Shown: positions 28,385 to 36,714 of the stretch, piece after piece
Layout of the letters: every line of letters begins with the position of its first letter
Position numbering within the stretch: position 1 is the stretch's first letter
NCBI RefSeq assembly: GCF_004364175.1
Contig: NZ_SNZW01000013.1
Span: 548,726 to 612,725, forward strand
DNA: 64,000 nucleotides
Source of the DNA: Maribacter caenipelagi
GTDB taxonomy: Bacteria > Bacteroidota > Bacteroidia > Flavobacteriales > Flavobacteriaceae
Direction: 5' to 3'
Notes under the pieces: generated by a model
Database searches by the model: none
What the model saw: the letters and a program-made list of their open reading frames with translations, nothing else
Told to the model about the DNA's origin: nothing
Program-made: the position numbers and the translations under genes

Positions 28385-29284
28385 ATGTTTTTTAAGAAAT
28401 CAATGTTTTTACTCCGTAAATTATTCCCTATAGTAACTATCGGGCTAATATCTATTGTCTTTATTTCATGTGACGGTCTTTTTAAGAAAGATGAAGAGAA
28501 GAAGGTCATTGCCAGGGTAGGTGAGTCTTTTTTATACGAAGATGACCTAGAGCCGTTATTAACTGAAAATATGACTAAAGGCGATAGTGCTTCTTTTGCT
28601 ATCAACTATATAAATAATTGGGCTTCTAAACAATTGTTACTATCTAAGGCTAAGATTAACTTATCAGAAGAAAAACTGGCAGAATACAATGCGCTGGTAG
28701 ATGATTATAGAACTGAGCTGTATACTAGGGTTTATAAAGAGGCATTGGTGGCACAGGCAACCGATTCAGTTATTACAGATGAGCAATTAAGTTCGTTTTA
28801 CGAGAATGCAAAAGAGAATTTTAAACTGAAAGAGCAAATTGCAAGGATACGTTTTGTTGCACTGCCAAAAGGCTTTTTAGATCAAGATGAGGTTGCTAAG
28901 CGGTTAAAAAGATTTAAAAAAGATGACATTCGGTATTTAGATTCTATTGGTGTTCAATTCACTAAATTGAATTTTAACGATTCTATATGGGTGCGATACA
29001 CTAGAATATTCGAAGAAATACCCCCAATTACAGCAGACAATGCCAATAAGTACTTAAAAAATTCACAATTTTTTGAATTGGAGGATTCAATCGGGGTATA
29101 TTTGGGAAAAATAGAAGAAACGAAGGATGTTAATGACATTGCACCGTTATCTTTTATTAAGCCTACTATTGAACAAGTATTATTGAGTCGTAGAAAAATG
29201 GACTACCTGCGCAAATTAGAAACCGAATTATTAGATGAAGCAATCAAGGATAATGAATTTGAAGTTTTCGAAAACAAAAAATAG
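28385..29284 (+). CDS. SurA/PpiC-related chaperone lipoprotein lacking an obvious PPIase domain
   Basis: The start at 28385 (or ATG 28403) gives a signal peptide ending in lipobox VFISC. Codons further upstream would put a long tail before the signal and were rejected. The rest is helical and matches the SurA N-terminal chaperone domain (KKVIARVGESFLYEDDLEPLL). It also has a short C-terminal segment but no clear rotamase core, so it probably acts as a periplasmic chaperone for outer-membrane proteins. It overlaps the next SurA-like gene by about 30 bases, which supports a functional pair. The MoxR gene follows them. Confidence 0.83.
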   Translation: MFFKKSMFLLRKLFPIVTIGLISIVFISCDGLFKKDEEKKVIARVGESFLYEDDLEPLLTENMTKGDSASFAINYINNWASKQLLLSKAKINLSEEKLAEYNALVDDYRTELYTRVYKEALVAQATDSVITDEQLSSFYENAKENFKLKEQIARIRFVALPKGFLDQDEVAKRLKRFKKDDIRYLDSIGVQFTKLNFNDSIWVRYTRIFEEIPPITADNANKYLKNSQFFELEDSIGVYLGKIEETKDVNDIAPLSFIKPTIEQVLLSRRKMDYLRKLETELLDEAIKDNEFEVFENKK

Positions 29285-30716
29285 TATTTACATAGTTGCA
29301 GCTTTGCTGTTCTCCGGAATTGCAACAGCACAAGATTCTATACCAAGCGAATCGGCTAATGAAGCTGAGCCGATGGAAACTATAGCAGAAGCAGCCCCCG
29401 TGAAGAAAGACTCTTCAATTAATTTTAAAAGAATTAAACTAGATGGTATCGCCGCTGTTGTTGGCGATTACGTAATCTTAGATTCTGATATTGAAAAAAC
29501 ACTTATTGATCTTAAAAGTCAAGGTGCATCTACGGAAGATATTACCCATTGTGGACTTTTAGGAAAGTTGATGGAAGATCGTTTGTACGCTAACCAAGCA
29601 GTTCAAGATAGTATTTTGGTATCTGATGATGAGGTAAATGCTACCGGTGATCGTCAATTACAGTCTTTGGTGCAACAGATCGGTTCTATGGACAAGGTGC
29701 TGAAGTATTACAAAAAAGTGGATGAAGCTACTTTTAGAGAAGAGCTTTATAAAATAAACAAGTTACGTATGCTATCTGAGCGTATGCAACAAGATATAAT
29801 TAAAGAAATTGAAATTACACCTGAAGAGGTGCGTCAGTTCTTTAATAAAATTCCTGAAGATGAACGTCCGGTATTTGGTGCTGAGTTAGAGATTGCCCAG
29901 ATTACTAAAGAGCCAGAACCATCGGAAGAAGAAAAACAAAAGGTAATAGATAAATTGAATCAGATCAAGGCAGATGTTGATGACAACGATGCTAGTTTTA
30001 GTGTAAAAGCAATTTTATATTCTCAAGATCCCGGTTCAAAATCAAAAGGTGGTTTTTATAGTATTACCAAAGACACTGGTTTTGATAAGAAATTTAAAGA
30101 TGTGGCTTTTAGTCTAAGGGAAGGTGAAGTTTCAGAGCCTTTTGAAACTGCTTTTGGTTACCATATTATTTATATCGAAAAGATTAGAGGTCAAGAGTTA
30201 GATTTAAGACACATTTTGGTTATACCAGAAATATCTCAAAATGTAATGGATGAAGCGAAAGCGGAGTTAGATAGTATTCGCAAGAAAATTATTGATGGCG
30301 AATTTACGTTTGCAGAAGCTGCTTTAAATTTCTCTGATGAGAAAGAAACAAAATTTGATGGTGGATTGTTACGTAACCCTGTAAACTTTGATTCTAAATT
30401 TGAGTTGACTAAAATGGATCCTACGTTATACAACCAAGTTCAGAATTTGAAAGATAATGAAATAACATATCCTGTATTAGAAGAAGATCCAAGAGGTGGT
30501 GCACCAAAATATAAGATTCTAAAGATCACCAATAGATACGATGAGCATATTGCTGATTTCTCTAAAGATTATACCAAAATTCAAGAATTGGCACTTACTG
30601 AAAAGAAATACAACGCCATTAAAAAATGGATGGACAAACATATTGAAGATACCTATATTAGTGTGAACGATGAGAACAAAGATTGTGAGTTCGCTAATAA
30701 TTGGGTAAAAGAATAA
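29253..30716 (+). CDS. SurA-like peptidylprolyl isomerase
   Basis: The ATG at 29253 gives 487 residues with a signal peptide (IYIVAALLFSGIATAQD). An N-terminal SurA chaperone region starts at LDGIAAVVGDYVILDSDIEKTLIDL. Two PpiC rotamase domains follow (around FKDVAFSLREGEVSEPFETAFGYHIIYI and LDLRHILVIPEISQ through KFDGGLLRNP). The protein folds and delivers outer-membrane beta-barrels in the periplasm. Its first codons overlap the preceding lipoprotein gene in another frame, so expression is coupled. The MoxR gene begins three bases after its stop. Confidence 0.92.
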   Translation: MNLKFSKTKNSIYIVAALLFSGIATAQDSIPSESANEAEPMETIAEAAPVKKDSSINFKRIKLDGIAAVVGDYVILDSDIEKTLIDLKSQGASTEDITHCGLLGKLMEDRLYANQAVQDSILVSDDEVNATGDRQLQSLVQQIGSMDKVLKYYKKVDEATFREELYKINKLRMLSERMQQDIIKEIEITPEEVRQFFNKIPEDERPVFGAELEIAQITKEPEPSEEEKQKVIDKLNQIKADVDDNDASFSVKAILYSQDPGSKSKGGFYSITKDTGFDKKFKDVAFSLREGEVSEPFETAFGYHIIYIEKIRGQELDLRHILVIPEISQNVMDEAKAELDSIRKKIIDGEFTFAEAALNFSDEKETKFDGGLLRNPVNFDSKFELTKMDPTLYNQVQNLKDNEITYPVLEEDPRGGAPKYKILKITNRYDEHIADFSKDYTKIQELALTEKKYNAIKKWMDKHIEDTYISVNDENKDCEFANNWVKE

Positions 30717-30719
30717 TAT

Positions 30720-31673
30720 ATGTCAGACGTTGCAGCAATAGAACGCCTAGTAGTAAAACATGCTGAGCTTAAAAAGGAAATAGCCAAAATCATTGTAGGT
30801 CAAGATGAGGTTATTGAACAGATACTGCTTTCTATTTACACAGGTGGTCACTCATTGTTGATCGGCGTACCAGGTTTGGCAAAAACTTTAATGGTGAATA
30901 CCATTGCTCAAGCATTAGGTCTTGATTTTAAGAGAATACAATTTACACCCGATTTAATGCCAAGTGATATTCTTGGTAGCGAAGTATTAGATCAGAATAG
31001 AAACTTTAAGTTTATAAAAGGTCCTATATTTTCAAATATTATTTTGGCAGATGAGATTAATAGAACTCCGCCAAAAACGCAAGCAGCACTTTTAGAGGCT
31101 ATGCAAGAAAGAGCGGTAACGATTGCCGGTCATCAGCATAAATTAGATTTACCGTATTTTGTATTAGCAACTCAAAACCCAATTGAGCAAGAGGGTACCT
31201 ACCCTTTGCCTGAGGCGCAATTGGACCGTTTTATGTTCGCTATAGAATTAAAATATCCATCTGTAGCAGAAGAAATTCAGGTGGTAAAAAATACTACTGC
31301 AGATAGAAAGCAAGTGATTAATCCGCTATTCAATTCAAAAGATATTTTAGCTATTCAAGATTTGGTACGTAGAGTACCAGTTGCCGATAATGTTGTCGAG
31401 TATGCGGTAAAATTGGTAAACAGTACAAGACCTAACTTAGACTCGGCTTCCGATTACGTAAAACAATATTTAGATTGGGGAGCTGGTCCTAGAGCATCTC
31501 AAAACCTTATTTTGGGGGCAAAGGCAAATGCGGCTATTCATGGTAAATTTTCTCCAGACATTGAAGATGTGCATGCCGTAGTCAAAGGTATACTGCGTCA
31601 TCGTATTATTAAAAACTACAAAGCGGAAGCAGAAGGCATCAGTGAAGAGGATATTATTGATAAACTACTCTAA
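30720..31673 (+). CDS. MoxR-family AAA+ ATPase
   Basis: The 317-residue ATPase has Walker A GVPGLAKTLM (about residues 44-53) and Walker B IILADEINRTPPKTQAALLEAMQE, with sensor 1 ATQNPIEQEGTYPLPEAQLDRF. These are the hallmarks of MoxR/RavA-type chaperone ATPases, which usually work with von Willebrand factor A proteins in complex maturation. No VWA gene follows here, unlike the long MoxR operons of other Bacteroidota, because the next gene is an aconitase. It is the last gene of the run with the two SurA-like genes. Confidence 0.92.
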   Translation: MSDVAAIERLVVKHAELKKEIAKIIVGQDEVIEQILLSIYTGGHSLLIGVPGLAKTLMVNTIAQALGLDFKRIQFTPDLMPSDILGSEVLDQNRNFKFIKGPIFSNIILADEINRTPPKTQAALLEAMQERAVTIAGHQHKLDLPYFVLATQNPIEQEGTYPLPEAQLDRFMFAIELKYPSVAEEIQVVKNTTADRKQVINPLFNSKDILAIQDLVRRVPVADNVVEYAVKLVNSTRPNLDSASDYVKQYLDWGAGPRASQNLILGAKANAAIHGKFSPDIEDVHAVVKGILRHRIIKNYKAEAEGISEEDIIDKLL

Positions 31674-32044
31674 TAAATACCTATTTTTCTCCATTTTCGT
31701 AAAGAATTAAACAAAATTGCTGTCATTATTGTTTGATATTTACACTCATTCTGCCTCATTTGAGAAAAAGCAGGTAATCATACTTATTTAATTTTAAATA
31801 CGTTCTATATTACGTAATTTTACGAAATTGCGTTAACTTAAATTTAAAGAACAGATGACATTTAATATTGATATTATTAGAAAAGTATACTTTATTCTTA
31901 TCCGGTAAATAATTAATTTATAATCAATATTTTCTGTCAAGTTACAGTTCTTGTGATAGTATTTTCATCCACAAGTCTTCAGAAAGGAATATGAAAATCA
32001 ATACAGCAATTTCTCAACCAAATTAATATTCAAATCACTTTTTA
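31674..32044. other. Long leader/intergenic region upstream of acnB
   Basis: 371 AT-rich bases precede acnB. They hold a short acnA-like reading frame (31855-31908, described separately) and a CTTGTG/CACAAG inverted repeat near 31950-31975. No clear TAnnTTTG promoter with a spaced TTG is visible. The leader is unusually long for this compact window, so regulation of acnB by a 5' leader is possible but not shown. Confidence 0.45.
31855..31908 (+). pseudogene. Possible remnant of an acnA-type aconitase N-terminus
   Basis: The 17-codon frame encodes MTFNIDIIRKVY and then diverges to a stop. The aconitase starting at 36715 begins [12 protein letters not shown]: eight of the first twelve residues are identical, and the other four are mostly conservative. 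After the Tyr codon similarity ends. It may be the relic of a duplicated aconitase 5' end or a chance match in AT-rich sequence. It lies 136 bases before the acnB start. Confidence 0.35.
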
Positions 32045-34819
32045 ATGAGCATTTATAAAGATTACTTAAAGGAGATTGATGAGCGTAAAGTTCAAGGTCT
32101 TCACCCAAAGCCGATTGATGGAGCTGAATTACTTAGCAAAATTATTGAGCAAATTAAAGATGTCGATAATGAGTATAGAGAAGATTCTCTTAACTTTTTT
32201 ATCTATAACGTTTTACCTGGTACCACTAGTGCCGCTGTGGTTAAAGCTAAATTTTTAAAAGAAATAGTTCTTGGTGAGTCGGTTGTAAAAGAGATTACTC
32301 CTTCTTTTGCTCTTGAACAATTATCTCACATGAAGGGTGGTCCTTCAGTAGCTGTTTTATTAGATGTAGCTTTAGGTTCTGATGTTTCATTGGCCAAACA
32401 AGCAGCTGAAGTATTAAAAACACAAGTTTTCCTTTATGAAGCAGATACTACTCGTTTAGAAGAAGCTCTAAATAACGGTAGTGCAGTTGCAAGAGATATT
32501 ATAGAAAGCTATGCCAAGGCAGAGTTTTTCACAAAGCTTCCTGAAATTGAAGAAGAAATACAAGTAGTTACTTATATCGCAGGTGTTGGTGATATTTCTA
32601 CAGATTTATTATCTCCAGGTGGTGATGCGCACTCAAGGTCAGATCGTGAATTACATGGTCAATGTATGTTTGAGCATAATAAGGAGATGCAAAATGAATT
32701 ATTGGCTTTAAAAAAGGAGCATCCGGATAAGCGTGTTATGCTTATTGCAGAAAAAGGAACAATGGGAGTTGGTTCTTCTAGAATGTCGGGCGTGAACAAC
32801 GTAGCATTATGGACAGGTGTACCTTTTAGTAAATATGTGCCATTTATCAATTTTGCTCCAGTAATTGCAGGTACCAATGGTATTGCTCCAATTTTCTTGA
32901 CGACTGTTGGTGTAACCGGTGGTATTGGTTTAGATCTTAAAAACTGGGTAAAGCAAAAAGATGAAAATGGTAATACTATAGTTGATGCAGATGGTGAACC
33001 AATTTTAAAGCAAATGTATTCTGTAGCAACAGGTACGGTGCTTACAATTAATACCAAAGAGAAGAAATTATATCATGGTAAAGTAGAATTGAAAGATGTC
33101 TCTGCAGCATTTACGCCTCAAAAAATGGAGTTTATGAAAGCAGGAGGTTCTTACGCTGTTGTTTTTGGTAAAAAACTACAAACTTTTGCATCTAAAGTAC
33201 TAGGTATCGATGTTGTACCTGTGTATGCACCATCAAAAGAAATTACTATTAAGGGTCAAGGCTTAACAGCAGTAGAAAAAATATTCAATAGAAATGCAGT
33301 AGGTACATCAGGTGCAACGTTACACGCTGGTTCTTATGTACGTGCAGAAGTAAATATTGTAGGTTCTCAAGATACTACAGGTTTAATGACTTCTCAAGAA
33401 TTAGAGATGATGGCCGCAACGGTTATTTCTCCAATTGTTGATGGAGCGTATCAATCTGGTTGTCATACAGCTTCTGTTTGGGATGATAAGTCTAAGGCTA
33501 ACATTCCAAGATTAATGAGCTTTATGAACGATTTTGGTTTAATTACCGGTCGTGATCCAAAAGGGAAATATTTTCCAATGACAGATGTTATTCATAAAGT
33601 TTTGAATGATATTACTGTTGGTGATTGGGACATCATTATTGGTGGAGATTCGCATACACGTATGTCTAAAGGTGTTGCTTTCGGAGCAGATTCTGGTACA
33701 GTAGCTTTAGCACTTGCTACAGGTGAAGCTTCAATGCCGATTCCTGAGTCGGTTAAAGTAACCTTTAAAGGGCAAATGAAATCTTATATGGATTTCCGTG
33801 ATGTAGTTCACGCAACACAACAACAAATGTTAAAGCAATTTGGAGGTGAAAACGTTTTTCAAGGTCGTGTAATTGAAGTACACATTGGAACGCTTACTTC
33901 AGATGAAGCTTTTACATTTACAGACTGGACGGCAGAGATGAAAGCAAAGGCGTCTATCTGTATTTCTGAAGATGAAACTTTAATTGAATCTTTAGAGATT
34001 GCAAAAGGTCGTATCCAAATCATGATCGAGAAAGGAATGGACAATGCCAAGGGAGTTCTTCAGGGGTTAGTCGATAAAGCAGAAACTAGAATTACAGAAC
34101 TTAAAACGGGTATTAAACCATCTTTAAGACCAGATGCAAATGCCAAATATCATGCAGAAGTTGTTATCGATTTAGATGAAATTGCTGAACCAATGATTGC
34201 TGATCCAGATGTTAATAATGATGATGTATCAAAACGTTATACGCATGACAACATTAGACCATTATCTTACTATGGCGGTACTAAAAAAGTAGATTTAGGT
34301 TTCGTAGGGTCTTGTATGGTTCATAAAGGCGATATGAAAATATTAGCTCAAATGTTGAAAAACATTGAAGAGCAAAAGGGGAAAGTAGAGTTTAAAGCTC
34401 CTTTAGTAGTTGCACCACCAACCTACAATATTGTTGATGAATTGAAGGCAGAAGGTGACTGGGAAGTGCTTCAAAAGTACTCTGGTTTCGAATTTGATGA
34501 TAATGCTCCGAAAGGTTTGGCACGTACCAAGTATGAAAATATGCTATACCTAGAGCGCCCAGGTTGTAATCTTTGTATGGGTAACCAAGAAAAGGCAGAA
34601 CCAGGTGATACGGTAATGGCAACATCAACCCGTTTGTTTCAAGGTAGAGTTGTAAAAGATTCTGGTGAGAAAAAAGGGGAGTCTTTATTATCTTCTACTC
34701 CAGTAGTAGTTTTATCTACAATATTAGGTAGAACACCTACTATGGCAGAATATGAAGCTGCTGTTGATGGTATTGTTTTAACGAAGTTTAAGCCTTCAAC
34801 AAAGCAATTGGTTAGATAG
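32045..34819 (+). CDS. acnB: Bifunctional aconitate hydratase 2 / 2-methylisocitrate dehydratase
   Basis: At 924 residues this is an AcnB-type aconitase, which interconverts citrate and isocitrate in the TCA cycle. The N-terminal HEAT-like domain is characteristic of AcnB, with the swivel domain placed before the core. The iron-sulfur cysteines are seen in FVGSCMVHKGDM and RPGCNLCMGNQEK, and the active-site segment IIGGDSHTRMSKGVAFGADSG is intact. AcnB can also dehydrate 2-methylisocitrate. A second, unrelated aconitase type is encoded at 36715-38988, with a decarboxylase gene inverted between them. A strong terminator follows. Confidence 0.95.
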   Translation: MSIYKDYLKEIDERKVQGLHPKPIDGAELLSKIIEQIKDVDNEYREDSLNFFIYNVLPGTTSAAVVKAKFLKEIVLGESVVKEITPSFALEQLSHMKGGPSVAVLLDVALGSDVSLAKQAAEVLKTQVFLYEADTTRLEEALNNGSAVARDIIESYAKAEFFTKLPEIEEEIQVVTYIAGVGDISTDLLSPGGDAHSRSDRELHGQCMFEHNKEMQNELLALKKEHPDKRVMLIAEKGTMGVGSSRMSGVNNVALWTGVPFSKYVPFINFAPVIAGTNGIAPIFLTTVGVTGGIGLDLKNWVKQKDENGNTIVDADGEPILKQMYSVATGTVLTINTKEKKLYHGKVELKDVSAAFTPQKMEFMKAGGSYAVVFGKKLQTFASKVLGIDVVPVYAPSKEITIKGQGLTAVEKIFNRNAVGTSGATLHAGSYVRAEVNIVGSQDTTGLMTSQELEMMAATVISPIVDGAYQSGCHTASVWDDKSKANIPRLMSFMNDFGLITGRDPKGKYFPMTDVIHKVLNDITVGDWDIIIGGDSHTRMSKGVAFGADSGTVALALATGEASMPIPESVKVTFKGQMKSYMDFRDVVHATQQQMLKQFGGENVFQGRVIEVHIGTLTSDEAFTFTDWTAEMKAKASICISEDETLIESLEIAKGRIQIMIEKGMDNAKGVLQGLVDKAETRITELKTGIKPSLRPDANAKYHAEVVIDLDEIAEPMIADPDVNNDDVSKRYTHDNIRPLSYYGGTKKVDLGFVGSCMVHKGDMKILAQMLKNIEEQKGKVEFKAPLVVAPPTYNIVDELKAEGDWEVLQKYSGFEFDDNAPKGLARTKYENMLYLERPGCNLCMGNQEKAEPGDTVMATSTRLFQGRVVKDSGEKKGESLLSSTPVVVLSTILGRTPTMAEYEAAVDGIVLTKFKPSTKQLVR

Positions 34820-34843
34820 TCAGTAAATGACGAATTTATATTA

Positions 34844-34876
34844 AAAATGCCTGAGTTTTAACTCAGGCATTTTTTG
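34844..34876 (+). terminator. Terminator after acnB
   Basis: A perfect stem AATGCCTGAGTT with its complement and a two-base TT loop is followed by a T run. It lies 25 bases after the acnB stop codon. Confidence 0.85.
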
Positions 34877-34923
34877 TTAATATTCAAATCTATTTATTGA
34901 GTATAAATAGATTTGAATATTAA
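34877..34923. repeat. Perfect 21-base inverted repeat, AT-rich
   Basis: Arm TTAATATTCAAATCTATTTA plus T (34877-34897) is exactly complementary to 34903-34923, with a five-base loop. It directly follows the acnB terminator and ends 20 bases before the stop of the convergent decarboxylase gene, so it may terminate that transcript despite lacking GC pairs. Such length without a mismatch is unusual for a simple terminator. Confidence 0.75.
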
Positions 34924-34943
34924 GGTCATTTTAATAACTAATT

Positions 34944-36386
34944 TTAAACTGCATTTTTCCAATCTAAAAGAATTTGTTTTGCAAATGTTTCGCATTGGTT
35001 TAGAGTGTCTTTTATGTGGTCTAATGTCGTGTCAGGGTTAATTAAGCACATTCTAATAACCACTTGATTTTGTAAAACAGTAGTTACTAAAAGCGCCTCT
35101 TTTGATGCTACAACTCTTGCTGAAATCTCTTGATTTAATTTATCTAATTGCACTTCTGATAATTTTGTTTCTAACGGATTGTATCTGAAATTAATAATAG
35201 CTAAAGTTGCTAGCGACACAATTTCCCAATTTCCGCTTTCTCTTAATATATCCTCCGTTTTATCGGCTAAATTAATGTTATAGGTAATTGCTTGTTTAAA
35301 AGCATCCAAACCATACGTTTTTATAGACATATAAAACTTTAGGGCTCTAAACCTTCTTGTTAATTGAATACCGTAATCATAAAAATTAATTTCTGATTCG
35401 TTACCTTCTATATCTCTTAAATATTCTGGTTTTTCACTAAAAGTATTACTTAACCAAGATGCATCTTTGACTAGTAGGCATCCAATTTCATAAGGTTGAA
35501 AAAACCATTTATGAGGGTCTACCGTTAAAGAATCTGCACGCTCAATACCTTGTAAAGCTTTACTTCCTTTATCTGATAAAATTGCAGCTGCACCATATGC
35601 CCCATCAATATGAAACCAAAGCTTTTCTTTTTCACAAATATCTGCTAAAGTGTCTAAAGGATCTACCGTACCGGTATTGGTAGTACCGGCAGATGCGATA
35701 ATGCAAAAAGGCTTTCTACCTTCTATTTTATCTTTTGCAATTTCATTTTTAAGTTTATTAATGCTTATTTTAAATTCTAAATCTGTAGGTATTATTTTAA
35801 TCTGTTCTTTTTTAAAACCTAAGACCCTAATTGCTTTAATGTTTGAAGAATGTGCTTGGTCTGATAAGTAAATAATGGCATTAGAAAAATCGTCACCGCA
35901 TTTTATTCTTCTTGCAGTAACTAAAGCCGTTAAATTTGCCATAGAACCTCCACTTGTGAAAATTCCTCCGCCTTTTTTTATTGGAAAATTAAACATTTTC
36001 AACAACCAATTTAAAGTAACGATTTCTAATTCTGCTGCTGCGGGCGCAACAATCCATCCGCCAGAAAAAATATTAAATCCTGTTGCTAAAGAATCTGAAA
36101 TTGCACTTATATAATTGCTTGGTCCTGGTACAAAAGAGAATGATTTTGGATGACCAGAAATATTAGAATTAGGTATTACATTGTCCATAACAAAGTCTAA
36201 TACTTTGTCTGCAGTCATTCCTTTATCTGGAGCCTCTTGTAAAAAAATAGAATCCATTTCTTTTCTAGAAGCGATACTTACGGGGTTTTTACTCTCAATT
36301 TCTGTATAATGCTCAACAATTAAGTCTACAATCTTATAACCATAAGATTGCATTTCTTCTTTTGATAAGTGAAAGGGTGATTTCAT
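34944..36386 (-). CDS. PLP-dependent group II (aromatic-type) amino acid decarboxylase
   Basis: The 480-residue fold-type I decarboxylase has the PLP lysine K293 in VDPHKWFF and the carboxylate-binding region SGGSMANLTALVTARR. FSFVPGPSNYIS and GTTNTGTVDPLDTLADIC also match the aromatic-L-amino-acid/tyrosine/DOPA decarboxylase group, so an amine is probably produced from an aromatic amino acid. A glutamate substrate cannot be excluded. The gene lies inverted between two aconitase genes and is more AT-rich than they are, which suggests insertion. No transporter is adjacent. Confidence 0.88.
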   Translation of the reverse strand: MKSPFHLSKEEMQSYGYKIVDLIVEHYTEIESKNPVSIASRKEMDSIFLQEAPDKGMTADKVLDFVMDNVIPNSNISGHPKSFSFVPGPSNYISAISDSLATGFNIFSGGWIVAPAAAELEIVTLNWLLKMFNFPIKKGGGIFTSGGSMANLTALVTARRIKCGDDFSNAIIYLSDQAHSSNIKAIRVLGFKKEQIKIIPTDLEFKISINKLKNEIAKDKIEGRKPFCIIASAGTTNTGTVDPLDTLADICEKEKLWFHIDGAYGAAAILSDKGSKALQGIERADSLTVDPHKWFFQPYEIGCLLVKDASWLSNTFSEKPEYLRDIEGNESEINFYDYGIQLTRRFRALKFYMSIKTYGLDAFKQAITYNINLADKTEDILRESGNWEIVSLATLAIINFRYNPLETKLSEVQLDKLNQEISARVVASKEALLVTTVLQNQVVIRMCLINPDTTLDHIKDTLNQCETFAKQILLDWKNAV

Positions 36387-36714
36387 GAAGTTTTTAATTT
36401 GGTGTAAAGTACATGAAGTTTAAATCATATAAAAGTTTGTATTAATTAAGATGAATTATAGTGGTGATAAATGCTCTTTTGATAAAATATTGGTCAATTA
36501 TTATATGAAATACAAACCTAGTATAAAAGTTGTAACCCGATTAAAGAGATAAATAAATACCATTTTAGAATATTAAGTGCCTTATTACCCATGCTAGAGT
36601 GTTTTGTTTTTACTTTTTATAATCATTCTTAATTTCATATGCGCTCTTAAAATCTCTGTACATTTCGTATCTTGTACAGATAAGATAGATTAACAATATT
36701 TATAAATAGATTTT
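36387..36714. other. Intergenic region between decarboxylase and acnA-type gene
   Basis: 328 bases separate the divergent genes. An inverted repeat CTGTACA-N10-TGTACAG (36656-36679) ends 35 bases before the aconitase start and may be an operator or a leader hairpin. Apart from this I see nothing convincing: no tRNA, no terminator and no exact TAnnTTTG element. Confidence 0.5.

Noticed and set aside
34944-36386. Glutamate decarboxylase of acid resistance
   Set aside because: The motifs fit the aromatic-type group better, and no glutamate/GABA antiporter gene is adjacent.
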